Positions 18,272 through 28,440 are shown, counted from the stretch's first letter. The stretch is 64,000 nt of DNA from Klebsiella planticola ATCC 33531 (GCF_000735435.1 NZ_JMPP01000029.1:53648-117647), one strand, 5' to 3'. The notes: a model not told the origin generated them from the sequence alone. Numbers and translations: made by a program.

Positions 18272-19957
18272 GTGAAAAAGGTTTGGCTAAACCGCTATCC
18301 CGCCGATGTTCCGGCGGAGATAAATCCTGACCGCTACCAATCCCTGGTTGAATTATTTGAACATGCCGCCACGCGCTACGCCGACCAACCGGCGTTTATC
18401 AACATGGGCGAGGTGATGACCTACCGTAAGCTGGAGGAGCGCAGCCGGGCGTTCGCCGCTTATCTCCAGCAGGGGCTGGGACTGCAAAAGGGCGATCGCG
18501 TCGCGCTGATGATGCCTAACCTGTTGCAATACCCCATCGCGCTCTTCGGTATTCTGCGCGCGGGGATGATTGTGGTGAACGTCAATCCGCTGTATACGCC
18601 GCGCGAGCTTGAGCATCAGCTGAATGACAGTGGAGCGGCGGCGATTGTGATCGTCTCCAACTTTGCCCATACCCTGGAGAAAGTGGTCGATAAAACGCAG
18701 GTGAAGCATGTGATCCTGACCCGGATGGGCGATCAGCTCTCAGCCGCGAAAGGCACCCTGGTGAATTTCGTGGTGAAGTACATCAAGCGTCTGGTGCCGA
18801 AGTATCACCTCCCCGATGCGATCTCTTTCCGCAGCGCGCTGCATGCCGGTTATCGTATGCAGTACGTTAAACCTGACATTGTCTGTGCAGATCTGGCTTT
18901 CCTGCAGTACACCGGTGGCACTACCGGCGTGGCGAAAGGGGCAATGCTCACCCACCGCAATATGCTGGCGAACCTCGAGCAGGTGAATGCGACCTACGGG
19001 CCGCTGCTGCATCGTGGGAAAGAGTTTGTCGTGACGGCGCTGCCGCTGTACCACATTTTTGCGCTGACCATGAACTGCCTGCTGTTCATTGAGCTCGGCG
19101 GCCAGAACCTGCTGATTACCAACCCGCGCGATATTCCGGGGCTGGTAAAAGAGCTGGCAAAATACCCGTTCACCGCGATGACCGGGGTCAATACGCTGTT
19201 CAACGCCTTGCTCAACAACAAAGAGTTTCAGCAGCTCGATTTCTCTTCTCTGCATCTTTCCGCCGGCGGCGGAATGCCGGTGCAGCAGGTGGTGGCCGAG
19301 CGCTGGGTTAAACTCACCGGCCAGTATCTGCTCGAGGGCTATGGCCTGACGGAGTGCGCGCCGCTGGTCAGCGTTAACCCCCATGATATTGACTACCACA
19401 GCGGCAGTATCGGGTTGCCGGTACCGTCGACCGAAGCGAAGCTGGTGGACGATGACGATAATGAAGTGCCGCCGGGTCAACCGGGGGAACTGTGCGTGAA
19501 AGGCCCGCAGGTGATGCTGGGCTACTGGCAGCGTCCCGATGCGACCGCGGAGATCATCAAAAACGGCTGGCTGCATACCGGCGATATTGCGGTGATGGAC
19601 GATGAAGGCTTTTTGCGCATCGTCGATCGCAAAAAAGATATGATTCTGGTCTCCGGGTTTAACGTCTATCCGAACGAAATCGAAGATGTGGTGATGCAGC
19701 ATTCGGGCGTTCAGGAGGTGGCTGCCGTCGGCGTACCGTCGGGCAGCAGCGGTGAAGCGGTAAAGATCTTCGTCGTGAAGAAAGACGCAGCGCTGACCGA
19801 AGATGCGCTGATCACCTTCTGCCGCCGCCATCTGACCGGATATAAAGTACCGAAACTGGTTGAATTCCGTGATGAACTGCCGAAATCCAATGTTGGAAAA
19901 ATTTTACGGCGAGAACTGCGTGACGAAGCCCGCGCTAAAGTAGACAATAAAGCCTAA
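18272..19957 (+). CDS. fadD: Long-chain fatty-acid-CoA ligase FadD
   Basis: A 561-residue AMP-forming acyl-CoA synthetase that activates long-chain fatty acids on the inner face of the cytoplasmic membrane for beta-oxidation. The ATP-binding motif [12 protein letters not shown] (about 213-224), GYGLTE, and the fatty-acyl-CoA signature from GWLHTGDIA to [11 protein letters not shown] are complete. The GTG at 18272, after AGAGGTGATGCA, gives the exact E. coli length and the [13 protein letters not shown] amino terminus. Upstream GTG/ATG codons at 18236 and 18239 would add 11-12 residues and remain possible. Confidence 0.96.
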   Translation: MKKVWLNRYPADVPAEINPDRYQSLVELFEHAATRYADQPAFINMGEVMTYRKLEERSRAFAAYLQQGLGLQKGDRVALMMPNLLQYPIALFGILRAGMIVVNVNPLYTPRELEHQLNDSGAAAIVIVSNFAHTLEKVVDKTQVKHVILTRMGDQLSAAKGTLVNFVVKYIKRLVPKYHLPDAISFRSALHAGYRMQYVKPDIVCADLAFLQYTGGTTGVAKGAMLTHRNMLANLEQVNATYGPLLHRGKEFVVTALPLYHIFALTMNCLLFIELGGQNLLITNPRDIPGLVKELAKYPFTAMTGVNTLFNALLNNKEFQQLDFSSLHLSAGGGMPVQQVVAERWVKLTGQYLLEGYGLTECAPLVSVNPHDIDYHSGSIGLPVPSTEAKLVDDDDNEVPPGQPGELCVKGPQVMLGYWQRPDATAEIIKNGWLHTGDIAVMDDEGFLRIVDRKKDMILVSGFNVYPNEIEDVVMQHSGVQEVAAVGVPSGSSGEAVKIFVVKKDAALTEDALITFCRRHLTGYKVPKLVEFRDELPKSNVGKILRRELRDEARAKVDNKA

Positions 19958-19975
19958 GGTATAGAGAGTCGCCAG

Positions 19976-19999
19976 ACGCCGGCTAAGCCGGCGTTTTTT
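19976..19999 (+). terminator. Intrinsic terminator after fadD
   Basis: ACGCCGGC and GCCGGCGT arms with a TAA loop are followed by six T. The next gene, rnd, is close, so some read-through is possible. Confidence 0.88.
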
Positions 20000-20025
20000 A
20001 TGGGCGCAAGTTAAGAGAGCATGAT

Positions 20026-21153
20026 TTGAACTATCAGATGATCACCACCGACGATGGTCTTCGCGCCATCTGTGAAGCGGCAAACGCGGCACCCGCGATT
20101 GCGCTGGATACAGAATTTGTCCGCACCCGCACCTACTATCCGCAGCTGGGCCTGCTCCAGCTGTTTGACGGTGAACAGGTTTCGCTGATTGACCCGCTGG
20201 AGATAACCGACTGGGCGCCGATGCGTGAGCTGCTGCTGAACAAAGACGTCACCAAGTACCTGCACGCTGGCAGTGAAGATCTGGAAGTGTTCCTCAACAC
20301 CTTTAACCTGATGCCGGAGCCGTTGATTGATACCCAGATTCTGGCCGCTTTTTGCGGGCGCCCGATGTCCTGGGGATTTGCGTCAATGGTGGAAGAGTAT
20401 ACCGGCATTGCGCTGGATAAGAGCGAGTCGCGCACTGACTGGCTGGCTCGTCCGCTGACCCAGCGTCAGTGCGACTATGCGGCGGCGGATGTCTGGTATC
20501 TTCTGCCGATCGCGAGCAAGCTGATGGCGGAAACCGAGGCCGCTGGCTGGCTGGATGCCGCGCTGGACGAATGCCGTCTGATGCAGCAACGCCGTCAGGA
20601 AGTGCAGGACCCGGCGCAGGCGTGGCGTGATATCGGCAACGCCTGGCAGCTGCGCACCCGTCAACTGGGCTGCCTGCAGCTGCTGGCGGAGTGGCGTTTA
20701 CGTAAGGCGCGCGATCGCGATATGGCGGTCAATTTTGTGGTTCGTGAAGAGCATCTGTGGAACGTGGCGCGCTATATGCCGGGGAGCCTCGGGGAACTTG
20801 ATAGCCTCGGCCTGTCCGGCAGCGAAATTCGTTTTCACGGCAAAACGCTGATAAGTCTGGTGGCGAAAGCCCAGGAGCTGCCTGAAGAGGCGCTGCCGGA
20901 GCCGCTGCAAAACCTGATTGATATGCCGGGCTACCGCAAAGTCTTTAAAGAGATTAAAGCGCTGGTGCAGGAAGTGAGTACCGAGAAGGGGCTGAGCGCA
21001 GAGCTGCTGGCATCAAGACGACAGATTAACCAGCTGCTGAACTGGCACTGGCAGTTGAAAAGCGGAAACGGACGACCTGAGCTGATTTCCGGCTGGCGAA
21101 GCGACCTGATGGCCGATCGTCTGCAGGCGTTGTTAAGCGAATATCCGCGCTAA
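20026..21153 (+). CDS. rnd: Ribonuclease D
   Basis: A 375-residue 3'-5' exoribonuclease that trims tRNA precursors and other small stable RNAs. The DEDD-type exonuclease domain has DTEF (residues 22-25) with further acidic residues downstream, followed by two HRDC domains in the C-terminal half. The start is TTG at 20026, as in E. coli, giving MNYQMITTDD; an in-frame ATG at the fifth codon is less likely. It reads into a terminator shared with the convergent min operon. Confidence 0.95.
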   Translation: MNYQMITTDDGLRAICEAANAAPAIALDTEFVRTRTYYPQLGLLQLFDGEQVSLIDPLEITDWAPMRELLLNKDVTKYLHAGSEDLEVFLNTFNLMPEPLIDTQILAAFCGRPMSWGFASMVEEYTGIALDKSESRTDWLARPLTQRQCDYAAADVWYLLPIASKLMAETEAAGWLDAALDECRLMQQRRQEVQDPAQAWRDIGNAWQLRTRQLGCLQLLAEWRLRKARDRDMAVNFVVREEHLWNVARYMPGSLGELDSLGLSGSEIRFHGKTLISLVAKAQELPEEALPEPLQNLIDMPGYRKVFKEIKALVQEVSTEKGLSAELLASRRQINQLLNWHWQLKSGNGRPELISGWRSDLMADRLQALLSEYPR

Positions 21154-21160
21154 GCCGCAG

Positions 21161-21188
21161 CAAAAAGCCCGGACAGACTCTCCGGGCC
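21161..21188 (-). terminator. Terminator of the minCDE operon
   Basis: Read on the minus strand, GCCCGGA and TCCGGGC arms with a 7-base loop are followed by TTTTTG. It lies just before the convergent rnd stop. Confidence 0.82.
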
Positions 21189-21200
21189 ACTATGCCAACC

Positions 21201-21232
21201 AACCCGATAGCCCAAGGCTGTCGGGTTTATTT
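21201..21232 (+). terminator. Terminator of rnd
   Basis: AACCCGATAGCC and GGCTGTCGGGTT form a 12-bp stem with one T-G wobble and a 3-base loop, followed by TATTT. Confidence 0.8.
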
Positions 21233-21235
21233 GGC

Positions 21236-21505
21236 TCAGGGTTTCGACTCTTCCGTTTCTGGCAAAGTCACGTTCAACTCCAGAATCGAAATATCGCCAT
21301 CCCGTTGTTCCAGCTGAACGCTGACCATTTCCGGGTCGATCTGTACATACTTACAAATCACCTCCAGAATATCTTTGCGTAACTGCGGCAGATAATGCGG
21401 TTCAGCGTCGCCGCGACGACGCTCCGCGACGATGATTTGCAGGCGCTCTTTCGCAATGTTGGCCGTGTTCTTTTTCCGCGAGAGAAAAAAGTCGAGTAAT
21501 GCCAT
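21236..21505 (-). CDS. minE: Cell division topological specificity factor MinE
   Basis: An 89-residue protein with the [35 protein letters not shown] N-terminus: a membrane-targeting helix followed by the MinD-contact strand/helix. The C-terminal half is the dimerising topological-specificity domain. MinE stimulates the ATPase of MinD and drives pole-to-pole oscillation, which keeps MinC away from midcell. It is last in minC-minD-minE, 3 bases after minD. Confidence 0.97.
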   Translation of the reverse strand: MALLDFFLSRKKNTANIAKERLQIIVAERRRGDAEPHYLPQLRKDILEVICKYVQIDPEMVSVQLEQRDGDISILELNVTLPETEESKP

Positions 21506-21508
21506 AAT

Positions 21509-22321
21509 TTATCCTCCGAACAGGCGTTTGAGGAAACCTTTCTTCTCTTCTTCAATGAAGCGGAAAGGACGTTCTTCTCCGAGCAGACGTTCAACCGTAT
21601 CGGCATAGGCCTTACCTGCGTCTGACGCGTCATCCAGGATAACCGGCTCACCCTGGTTTGACGCCCGCAGCACGGACTGATCTTCCGGGATCACGCCTAC
21701 CAGATTGATACGCAAGATTTCCAGAACGTCTTCCATGCTCAGCATGTCGCCTTTGTTTACACGACCTGGGTTATAGCGCGTGAGCAGCAGGTGTTCTTTG
21801 ATCGGCTCATCGCCATTTTCCGCGCGGCGGGATTTGGAGGCGAGGATACCGAGGATACGGTCGGAGTCACGAACGGAGGAGACTTCCGGGTTGGTGGTGA
21901 TGATGGCTTCGTCGGCAAAATAGAGCGCCATCAGCGCACCGGTTTCAATGCCTGCAGGAGAGTCGCAGACCACAAAATCGAAGTTCATCTTTTTCAGTTC
22001 TTCGAGAACTTTATCTACACCTTCGCGGGTCAGCGCATCTTTATCACGCGTCTGGGAGGCGGGGAGGATATAGAGATTGTCGGTGCGTTTATCTTTGATT
22101 AACGCCTGATTCAGCGTGGCATCGCCCTGAATCACGTTGACGAAGTCATAAACTACCCGACGCTCGCAGCCCATAATCAGGTCGAGGTTACGCAGACCGA
22201 TATCAAAGTCGATAACGACAGTTTTCTTTCCCTTCTGGGCCAAACCGGTAGCGATGGCCGCGCTGGAGGTGGTCTTGCCAACGCCCCCTTTACCCGAAGT
22301 CACAACAATAATGCGTGCCAT
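21509..22321 (-). CDS. minD: Septum site-determining ATPase MinD
   Basis: A 270-residue ParA/MinD ATPase with a deviant Walker A motif (SGKGGVGKTT, about residues 9-18) and a C-terminal amphipathic membrane-targeting helix (EEKKGFLKRLFGG). It recruits MinC to the membrane and is released by MinE. It lies between minC (23-base gap) and minE (3-base gap). Confidence 0.98.
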   Translation of the reverse strand: MARIIVVTSGKGGVGKTTSSAAIATGLAQKGKKTVVIDFDIGLRNLDLIMGCERRVVYDFVNVIQGDATLNQALIKDKRTDNLYILPASQTRDKDALTREGVDKVLEELKKMNFDFVVCDSPAGIETGALMALYFADEAIITTNPEVSSVRDSDRILGILASKSRRAENGDEPIKEHLLLTRYNPGRVNKGDMLSMEDVLEILRINLVGVIPEDQSVLRASNQGEPVILDDASDAGKAYADTVERLLGEERPFRFIEEEKKGFLKRLFGG

Positions 22322-22344
22322 AGAAATTCCTTGTTAAAAAGGGA

Positions 22345-23043
22345 CTAACTCAACGGTTGAATAGTCAAAGCGGTATCACCCAGACGCAGGCGGGCCGCTT
22401 TGCCATAAAATTCGGCCGGGATATTATCACTCAGCCAGTATTCCCCTGCGATGGAAACCAGTTCCGCCGTGAGGTGTGAACAAAATATTTGCGCTTCTCT
22501 GTCGCCGCCTGCGCCCGCGAGTGCGCGTCCCCGCATCATGCCATAAACATGGATGTTACCATCGGCAATAAGTTCCGCACCGGCACTCACATGATTTGTA
22601 ACAATCAGATCACAGTTTGGTGCATAAATGCGCTGACCGGAACGTACCGGCAGATCAATTAAACGCGTTTTTGTGATCGGATTAACAACTGGCGGCGGCG
22701 CGACCGGCTCTGGCGTCGCCTGGCGGGGGATTTTCTCTTTCCCTTCCGTCAGTAAAGGAATCCCGGCGCGGTCGATTTCCGTTTTGAGCCGCGGGATTTT
22801 GCAACCACTCACGCCCATAATCCGTAAACCGGTGCTGACAATGGCTTCGTGCATAGGGCGCCAGTCAACGTCGTTTTCGACATTGCTGAGGTTCACAACG
22901 ACCGGAGCGTGACGTAAAAAAGCGGGAGCCTGGGCGATCTTGTCTTCTAACGCCTGACGAATAACCTCGGGATTTGCGTCGTGCAAATGAACGACAGATA
23001 AGGTGAAGCTACTGCCCTTAAGTTCGATTGGCGTATTTGACAT
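22345..23043 (-). CDS. minC: Septum site-determining inhibitor MinC
   Basis: A 232-residue FtsZ-assembly inhibitor. The N-terminal domain starts [20 protein letters not shown], a proline-rich linker runs to about residue 130, and the C-terminal beta-helical domain ([17 protein letters not shown] onward, with GRALAGA) binds MinD. ATG 23043 gives the E. coli N-terminus; an in-frame start at 23139 would add 32 residues unlike the family. It is divergent from ycgL. Confidence 0.96.
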   Translation of the reverse strand: MSNTPIELKGSSFTLSVVHLHDANPEVIRQALEDKIAQAPAFLRHAPVVVNLSNVENDVDWRPMHEAIVSTGLRIMGVSGCKIPRLKTEIDRAGIPLLTEGKEKIPRQATPEPVAPPPVVNPITKTRLIDLPVRSGQRIYAPNCDLIVTNHVSAGAELIADGNIHVYGMMRGRALAGAGGDREAQIFCSHLTAELVSIAGEYWLSDNIPAEFYGKAARLRLGDTALTIQPLS

Positions 23044-23169
23044 CCTGGCCTTACTCAATTTGCTGTTTATCACCTGCCGAAGTGCGGTGATATTCCGAAG
23101 ACTAAAAGGCATGTTATAGTCACTCATATATTGAGGCAAGTGACCACGGGTCTAATTCCGAGTAAAACT

Positions 23170-23451
23170 ATGTTTTGTGTGATCTATCGAAGTACTAAAC
23201 GTGAGCAAACCTATTTATATGTCGAAAAAAGGGACGATTTCTCACGCGTTCCTGTCGAACTGATGGCAAGCTTCGGCACGCCGCAGATGACCATGCTGTT
23301 ACCGCTCGACGGACGGAAAAAGCTTGCCGGTGCCGATCTGGAAAAAGTCAAACAGTCCCTGATTGATCAGGGCTATTATCTCCAACTTCCTCCTCCGACT
23401 GAGAATCTACTTAAGAAACACCTGGCGGAACAGGGGAATAAATCTGATTAA
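23170..23451 (+). CDS. ycgL: YcgL-domain protein
   Basis: A 93-residue protein with the YcgL domain ([24 protein letters not shown] at the start, LPLDGRKKL mid-protein, [10 protein letters not shown] near the end). The function is unestablished. ATG 23170 is used since the conserved domain starts there; the upstream TTG and GTG starts would add 10-13 residues. It is divergent from minC and 17 bases before ycgM. Confidence 0.88.
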   Translation: MFCVIYRSTKREQTYLYVEKRDDFSRVPVELMASFGTPQMTMLLPLDGRKKLAGADLEKVKQSLIDQGYYLQLPPPTENLLKKHLAEQGNKSD

Positions 23452-23468
23452 CCCACCGAGGGGAAATA

Positions 23469-24128
23469 ATGTACCAACATCATAACTGGCAGGGAGCATT
23501 ACTGGATTATCCGGTAAGTAAAGTCGTTTGCGTGGGCAGCAATTATGCAAACCACATTAAGGAAATGGGCAGTGCAATGCCGGAAGAACCGGTGCTGTTT
23601 ATTAAACCTGAGACGGCGCTATGCGATATCCGCCAGCCGTTGGTGCTCCCCGAGGGATTGGGTTCGGTGCATCACGAAGTTGAACTGGCGGTGCTGATTG
23701 GCAGCACGCTGCGCCAGGCGACGGAAGAGCACGTCCTGAAAGCGATTGCGGGCTACGGCGTAGCGCTGGATCTTACCCTGCGCGATCTGCAGGGTAAGAT
23801 GAAAAAGGCCGGCCAGCCGTGGGAAAAAGCCAAGGGCTTTGATAATTCTTGCCCGGTTTCCGGTTTTATTCCGGCGGCGGAATTTCATAGCGACCCGCAA
23901 AATACGCCGCTGAGCCTGAAAGTGAACGGCGACGTTCGTCAGCAGGGAACAACGGCCGATATGATCCATAAAATCGTCCCGCTGATTGCCTATATGTCGC
24001 GTTTCTTTACGCTCAAAGCCGGCGATATCATCCTGACCGGCACGCCAGAAGGCGTCGGGCCGCTGAGCAGCGGCGATGAGCTGGAAGTCGGCTTTAATGG
24101 TCTGACGCTCTCCACCCGCGTACTGTAA
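23469..24128 (+). CDS. ycgM: Fumarylacetoacetate hydrolase-family protein YcgM
   Basis: A 219-residue member of the FAH superfamily, the same length as E. coli YcgM. The metal-binding acidic motif (HHEVELAVLIG, about residues 67-77) and the C-terminal GDIILTGTPEGVGPL motif are intact. Relatives hydrolyse or decarboxylate 2-oxo acids such as acylpyruvates and oxaloacetate; the substrate here is not decided by sequence. It starts 17 bases after ycgL. Confidence 0.92.
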   Translation: MYQHHNWQGALLDYPVSKVVCVGSNYANHIKEMGSAMPEEPVLFIKPETALCDIRQPLVLPEGLGSVHHEVELAVLIGSTLRQATEEHVLKAIAGYGVALDLTLRDLQGKMKKAGQPWEKAKGFDNSCPVSGFIPAAEFHSDPQNTPLSLKVNGDVRQQGTTADMIHKIVPLIAYMSRFFTLKAGDIILTGTPEGVGPLSSGDELEVGFNGLTLSTRVL

Positions 24129-24133
24129 CGTCC

Positions 24134-24161
24134 TTTTGCCGCCTTTGCGGGCGGCAAAACT
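24134..24161 (+). terminator. Probable terminator after ycgM
   Basis: TTTTGCCGCC and GGCGGCAAAA form a 10-bp stem with a 6-base loop, but only a short T-tract follows. It may act on either strand. Confidence 0.55.
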
Positions 24162-24222
24162 TGCATCAGCGTGCCAGACTGGTTATAAGGTGCACCCTGA
24201 ATGGCAATGACGGATATCCCCT

Positions 24223-24669
24223 ATGAGCGAACAACTTTTCTGGCAGCAAAAAACACTTGATGAAATGACCGACGCGGAGTGGGAATCACTGTGCGACGGG
24301 TGCGGACAGTGCTGCCTGCATAAGCTGATGGATGAGGATACGGATGAGATCTATTTCACCAACGTCGCCTGTCGTCAGTTAAATATTAAAACCTGCCAGT
24401 GCCGGAACTATGAACGACGTTTCGAGTATGAGCCGGACTGCATCAAGCTGACCCGCGATAATCTGCCTACGTTCGAATGGCTACCACCGACCTGCGCCTA
24501 TCGCCTGCTGGCAGAAGGGAAGCCTCTGCCAAACTGGCACCCGCTGCTGAGCGGCTCGAAAGCGGCGATGCATGGCGAACGCATCTCCGTACGCCATATT
24601 GCGGTTAAAGAAGAGACGGTGCGCGACTGGCAGGACCATATTTTGAATAAGCCCGACTGGGCGCAGTGA
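24223..24669 (+). CDS. ycgN: UPF0260 cysteine-cluster protein YcgN
   Basis: A 148-residue protein with a CDGCGQCC motif (about residues 24-31) and further cysteines ([29 protein letters not shown]), a pattern suggesting metal or iron-sulfur binding. The UPF0260 family has no proven function. It matches E. coli YcgN and its place in ycgL-ycgM-ycgN. Confidence 0.9.
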   Translation: MSEQLFWQQKTLDEMTDAEWESLCDGCGQCCLHKLMDEDTDEIYFTNVACRQLNIKTCQCRNYERRFEYEPDCIKLTRDNLPTFEWLPPTCAYRLLAEGKPLPNWHPLLSGSKAAMHGERISVRHIAVKEETVRDWQDHILNKPDWAQ

Positions 24670-24695
24670 AGCGTTGATGCTTGCTATCGTTTGCT

Positions 24696-24719
24696 AAAAC
24701 CCGCCGCGAGGCGGGTTTT
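24696..24719 (+). terminator. Intrinsic terminator after ycgN
   Basis: AAAACCCGCC and GGCGGGTTTT arms with a GCGA tetraloop; the T-rich arm itself ends in TTTT. It can serve both converging genes. Confidence 0.88.
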
Positions 24720-24746
24720 GTGTTTCACGGTATCTGAGCGGCTGGG

Positions 24747-25091
24747 TCAGGCTTTCTTAGCGTGAAACAGCCCGTTTTCGCCATGGCTCTCTTCTTCAAC
24801 CCAGAAATTGATATTGAACTGCGCGTCATCGCTCATCTCGATGCGATGCCAGTACTGCGGCGGACTGGTGGCAAACTGGCCGGCGTTAATCACCACTTTG
24901 ACTTCCGGCTCGCTTGCCTGTTCGTCAGCAAAGCCATAATAGGTGACGGTTCCTTCCATTACGCACAGCTGACCGAAAACGCCGGCGGCGGTATTGTGGT
25001 GGCTGAGCAGGGCGGCGGGGACGTTCTGTTTGGTGAAAAAAGGGGTGGAGCGTTTAACTTTCCAGTGAGCAGGAATACGCAGGTGAGACAT
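24747..25091 (-). CDS. YeaR/TehB-type DUF1971 cupin protein
   Basis: A 114-residue single-domain cupin of the DUF1971 family (PF09313), which also forms the N-terminus of some TehB tellurite-resistance proteins. Motifs include RSTPFFTKQNVPAALL, VMEGTVTYYGFAD and GQFATSPPQYWHRIE, with histidines that may bind metal. E. coli YeaR is a relative, and its operon responds to nitrate and nitric oxide through NarL and NsrR. An NsrR-type operator sits directly upstream, which supports a nitrosative-stress role. E. coli K-12 carries hlyE near this position, so this is a local difference. The molecular activity is unknown. Confidence 0.85.
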   Translation of the reverse strand: MSHLRIPAHWKVKRSTPFFTKQNVPAALLSHHNTAAGVFGQLCVMEGTVTYYGFADEQASEPEVKVVINAGQFATSPPQYWHRIEMSDDAQFNINFWVEEESHGENGLFHAKKA

Positions 25092-25117
25092 CGTCAGCTC
25101 CTTAGTGGACAGATAAA

Positions 25118-25140
25118 AAAATGTATTTAATATGCATCTT
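25118..25140 (-). promoter_or_regulatory. NsrR-type operator before the YeaR-like gene
   Basis: Two 11-base half-sites around one base (11-1-11): AAAATGTATTT (25118-25128) and, on the opposite strand, AAGATGCATAT (25130-25140). The consensus half-site recalled for NsrR is AAGATGCATTT, so the halves differ at two and one positions. It lies 27-49 bp upstream of the start codon. NsrR is a nitric-oxide-sensing iron-sulfur repressor. Confidence 0.7.
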
Positions 25141-25167
25141 TTGATCTGTCGTCGTCAATCGACAGGC

Positions 25168-25200
25168 AAAAAAAAACGCTCCTGAAGGAGCGTTTTTTTA
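25168..25200 (-). terminator. Terminator after dsbB
   Basis: AACGCTCC and GGAGCGTT arms with a 4-base loop, flanked by long A and T runs on both sides, so it can work in either direction. On the minus strand it follows dsbB. Confidence 0.9.
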
Positions 25201-25208
25201 CCACTAAC

Positions 25209-25739
25209 TTAGCGGCCGAAGAGATCGCGCTTTTTCGGTTTGAAAGGCTGAGCAATCAGCACCAGCAGCGCCACGATCAGATAGGCGGCGAAGATCCCTA
25301 CCAGCCACTGTGGCATCTCCAGCGTCAGAAATTCCCACTGACGAACGGAGCAGTCGCCGCTGGCGACGAACATCTGCGGGATCCATTTATCCAGCGGGAG
25401 CCACGTTGGAAAACGCGCGGCGAAATCACAGGTCTGAAACGGGGAAGGGTGCAGCTGAATCATAGTGTGTTCCCACGCCAGCTGCAGACCGCGCAGCGCG
25501 CTATACAGCCAGATGACCAGCGCCACATAGCGTAACGGCGTTTTTGGCGCGATAGCCCCGACAATACCGGCGCCCATAATGCCTAATAATGCACAACGTT
25601 CATAAATACACATCACACAGGGTTGCAGCAACATCACGTGCTGGAACCACAGCGCAACTAATTCAAGGATAAAAGCGGTTAACGCCATCAGGAGCCAGGC
25701 TCCGCGTCCCCTTGAGCACTGGTTTAAATATCGCAACAT
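25209..25739 (-). CDS. dsbB: Disulfide bond formation protein DsbB
   Basis: A 176-residue inner-membrane protein with four helices that re-oxidises periplasmic DsbA and passes electrons to quinone. The two essential cysteine pairs are present: C41-x-x-C44 in QPCVMC, and C104 and C130 in the second periplasmic loop. The length equals E. coli DsbB when the ATG at 25739 is used; an in-frame upstream start would add 8 residues. The pdeD product at the left edge is of a class whose CSS domain is controlled by DsbA/DsbB. Confidence 0.96.
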   Translation of the reverse strand: MLRYLNQCSRGRGAWLLMALTAFILELVALWFQHVMLLQPCVMCIYERCALLGIMGAGIVGAIAPKTPLRYVALVIWLYSALRGLQLAWEHTMIQLHPSPFQTCDFAARFPTWLPLDKWIPQMFVASGDCSVRQWEFLTLEMPQWLVGIFAAYLIVALLVLIAQPFKPKKRDLFGR

Positions 25740-25834
25740 AGTCATTTCCCTGGAACATGCCAAATCATGGCAGTGTAAACGAAAACCGTACCGACGCCAG
25801 CAGCTTGTTGGAAAATATTACATAAAAGAAGTGC

Positions 25835-25863
25835 GGTTATCCGCCTGACGGAGGCGGATAACC
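25835..25863 (-). terminator. Probable terminator after nhaB
   Basis: GGTTATCCGCC and GGCGGATAACC arms (11 bp) with a 7-base loop. On the minus strand a TTCTTTT stretch follows a few bases later. Confidence 0.65.
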
Positions 25864-25873
25864 GGAGCTTAAT

Positions 25874-27424
25874 TTAAGGAAGTGACGGCGTGATGAGCCA
25901 GTGGTTATCGAGCATCCACTGGGTGACAGGCATCAATGCGAATTCAACGCACAGCAGCCCCACCAGGGTCATGACGATGGTGTAGGGCAGCGCCATCCAC
26001 ACCATACGACCATAGGAAAGGCGAATCAGCGGCGCCAGCGCGGAGGTCAGCAGGAAAAGAAACGCCGCCTGGCCGTTAGGGGTGGCGACGGAAGGCAGGT
26101 TGGTGCCGGTATTGATCGCCACCGCCAGCAGTTCAAACTGCGGCAGGCTGATAACGCCGTTCTGCAGCGCCGTTCGGGCTTCGTTGATATACACCGTGCC
26201 AACGAAGACGTTGTCGGAAATTGACGACAGTAACCCGTTAAACAGATAGAACAACGACAGCTGGGCGTGCGGTGATGCCTGGAGGACAAACTGAATCACC
26301 GGCGTAAACAGGTGCTGGTCGATGATCACCGCAACCACGGCGAAAAATACGGTCAGCAGGGCGGTGAACGGCAGCGCCTCGGTAAAGGCTTTGCCGATGG
26401 CATGCTCGTCGGTGACGCCGGAGAAAGTCGTCGCCAGAATAATCACCGATAAACCGATCAGCCCCACTTCAGCAAGGTGCATCGCCAGCGCGGTCACCAG
26501 CCAGATACCGATAATCCCCTGCGCAATCAGCCGCAGGCGATCCTGACGGCTGCGCTGCTGACGGCTGCGATCGTCGAACTCCTGTAACACCTTACGTACG
26601 ACTGGCGGCAACGGTTCACCGTAGCCGAACCGTTTGGTTTTCTCCAGCAGCAGGCAGGTCAGCAGGCCGCAGATCATCACCGGCAGCGTCACCGGAGCCA
26701 TCCGCAAAAAGAACTCGCCGAAGTGCCAGCCCGCCGCCTTGGCAATGATCAGGTTTTGCGGCTCGCCCACCATGGTCATTACGCCGCCGAGCGCCGTCCC
26801 GACGCCCGCATGCATCATCAGGCTGCGCAGAAAGCCGCGGAACTGTTCCAGCACGTCACGATAATGCTGGTCGATGTGGCTATCGTCGAGGATATCGTTA
26901 TCATCCGGGCGCGCGGAGGCGACGCGGTGATAGATGCCGTAGAAGCCAACGGCGACGCTGATCACTACCGCCACAACGGTCAGCGCATCGAGGAAGGCGG
27001 AGAGGAAGGCCGCTGCGAGACAAAAAGAGAGCGACAGCAGCATCTTACTGCGAATCCCCAGCAGCAGGCGGGTAAAGATAAACAGCAGCAGCTGCTTCAT
27101 AAAATAGATCCCCGCCACCATGAACATCAGCAGCAGGAGCACTTCCAGATTGCTGGCAATCTCTTCGCGGACATGTTCCGGGCTGGTCATGCCGATCATC
27201 ACCGCCTCAATCGCCAGCAGGCCTCCCGGCAGGAGCGGGTAACACTTGAGCGCCATGGCGAGGGTAAAGATAAATTCCACCACCAGCATCCAGCCGGCAA
27301 TAAACGGATTGAGGTGAAAAACCAGAGGGTTAACGATCAAAACAATGATGAGAGCGAGTTTATACCAGTCAGGGGACTGGCCAAGAAAATTGCGCCACAG
27401 GGCGCGGCCATAAGACATTTCCAC
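25874..27424 (-). CDS. nhaB: Na+/H+ antiporter NhaB
   Basis: A 516-residue multi-pass inner-membrane antiporter that exports sodium in exchange for protons. It aligns closely with E. coli NhaB through landmarks such as [49 protein letters not shown] and [19 protein letters not shown]. The GTG at 27424, six bases after AAGGAAG, aligns with the E. coli first residue; an ATG two codons on, or a longer start at 27445, is possible. It is divergent from fadR, as in E. coli. Confidence 0.95.
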   Translation of the reverse strand: MEMSYGRALWRNFLGQSPDWYKLALIIVLIVNPLVFHLNPFIAGWMLVVEFIFTLAMALKCYPLLPGGLLAIEAVMIGMTSPEHVREEIASNLEVLLLLMFMVAGIYFMKQLLLFIFTRLLLGIRSKMLLSLSFCLAAAFLSAFLDALTVVAVVISVAVGFYGIYHRVASARPDDNDILDDSHIDQHYRDVLEQFRGFLRSLMMHAGVGTALGGVMTMVGEPQNLIIAKAAGWHFGEFFLRMAPVTLPVMICGLLTCLLLEKTKRFGYGEPLPPVVRKVLQEFDDRSRQQRSRQDRLRLIAQGIIGIWLVTALAMHLAEVGLIGLSVIILATTFSGVTDEHAIGKAFTEALPFTALLTVFFAVVAVIIDQHLFTPVIQFVLQASPHAQLSLFYLFNGLLSSISDNVFVGTVYINEARTALQNGVISLPQFELLAVAINTGTNLPSVATPNGQAAFLFLLTSALAPLIRLSYGRMVWMALPYTIVMTLVGLLCVEFALMPVTQWMLDNHWLITPSLP

Positions 27425-27664
27425 GACAGACTTCCTTCCCGTCAAATTAATGACATAATTTTACGTGTAACTATTTACAAGATTACCAGTTGAGCAAAAC
27501 GGGAAGCAACTTACTTCGCCTCGCGTTCGCGCGATGGCAGGGGGTAACGAAAAGTTGAAAATGAAACGGCGATCCCCTTTTAATTACTTTCTGACGCTAT
27601 CTGCTCTATAGCGGCTCTGGTATGATGAGTGGAATTTGCAACGCTGTGTAATGGAAATCTAATT

Positions 27665-28384
27665 ATGGTCATTAAGGCGCAAAGCCCTGCGGGTTTCGCG
27701 GAAGAGTACATCATCGAGAGTATCTGGAATAATCGTTTTCCCCCAGGCACCATCCTCCCCGCCGAACGTGAACTTTCTGAACTCATTGGTGTGACCCGCA
27801 CCACCTTACGCGAAGTGTTGCAACGTCTGGCCCGTGATGGTTGGTTGACGATTCAGCACGGCAAGCCGACGAAGGTGAACAATTTCTGGGAAACGTCCGG
27901 GCTGAATATTCTCGAAACTCTGGCGCGTCTTGATCATGACAGCGTTCCGCAGCTGATCGATAACCTGCTGTCGGTACGTACCAATATCTCTACCATCTTC
28001 ATCCGCACCGCGTTCCGTCAGCATCCTGACAATGCGCTGGAAGTGCTTGCCAGCGCGCGGGAAGTCGAAGATCACGCCGACGCGTTCGCCGAGCTGGATT
28101 ACAACATCTTCCGCGGCCTGGCGTTCGCCTCTGGTAACCCGATTTACGGCCTGATCCTCAACGGAATGAAAGGGCTGTACACTCGCATCGGTCGTCACTA
28201 TTTTGCCAATCCGGAAGCGCGCAGCCTGGCGCTGGGCTTCTATCATCAGCTGGCGAAAGTGTGCGAAGAGGGGCTGCACGAGAAAGTTTACGAGATTGTC
28301 CGTCGTTACGGCCACGACAGCGGCGAGATCTGGCACCGGATGCAGAAAACCATGTCGGGTGATTTAGTCATCGGCATGCGTTAA
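27665..28384 (+). CDS. fadR: Fatty acid metabolism regulator FadR
   Basis: A 239-residue GntR-family regulator, nearly identical to E. coli FadR over the N-terminal winged-helix domain (residues 1-75, with the recognition helix [12 protein letters not shown]). The C-terminal acyl-CoA-binding domain is complete. FadR represses fad genes and activates fabA and fabB; long-chain acyl-CoA releases it from DNA. A FadR operator lies before fadD in this window. ATG 27665 gives the known length; the in-frame start 36 bases upstream is not supported. Confidence 0.97.
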   Translation: MVIKAQSPAGFAEEYIIESIWNNRFPPGTILPAERELSELIGVTRTTLREVLQRLARDGWLTIQHGKPTKVNNFWETSGLNILETLARLDHDSVPQLIDNLLSVRTNISTIFIRTAFRQHPDNALEVLASAREVEDHADAFAELDYNIFRGLAFASGNPIYGLILNGMKGLYTRIGRHYFANPEARSLALGFYHQLAKVCEEGLHEKVYEIVRRYGHDSGEIWHRMQKTMSGDLVIGMR

Positions 28385-28400
28385 AGGACACCGACGTTAT

Positions 28401-28433
28401 AAAAAATGCCCGGCAAGCTGTCGGGCATTTTTT
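28401..28433. terminator. Bidirectional terminator between fadR and ycgB
   Basis: AAAAAATGCCCG and CGGGCATTTTTT arms (12 bp) with a 9-base loop. The T-tract on one side and A-tract on the other fit termination of both converging genes. Confidence 0.92.
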
Positions 28434-28440
28434 CATCGTT

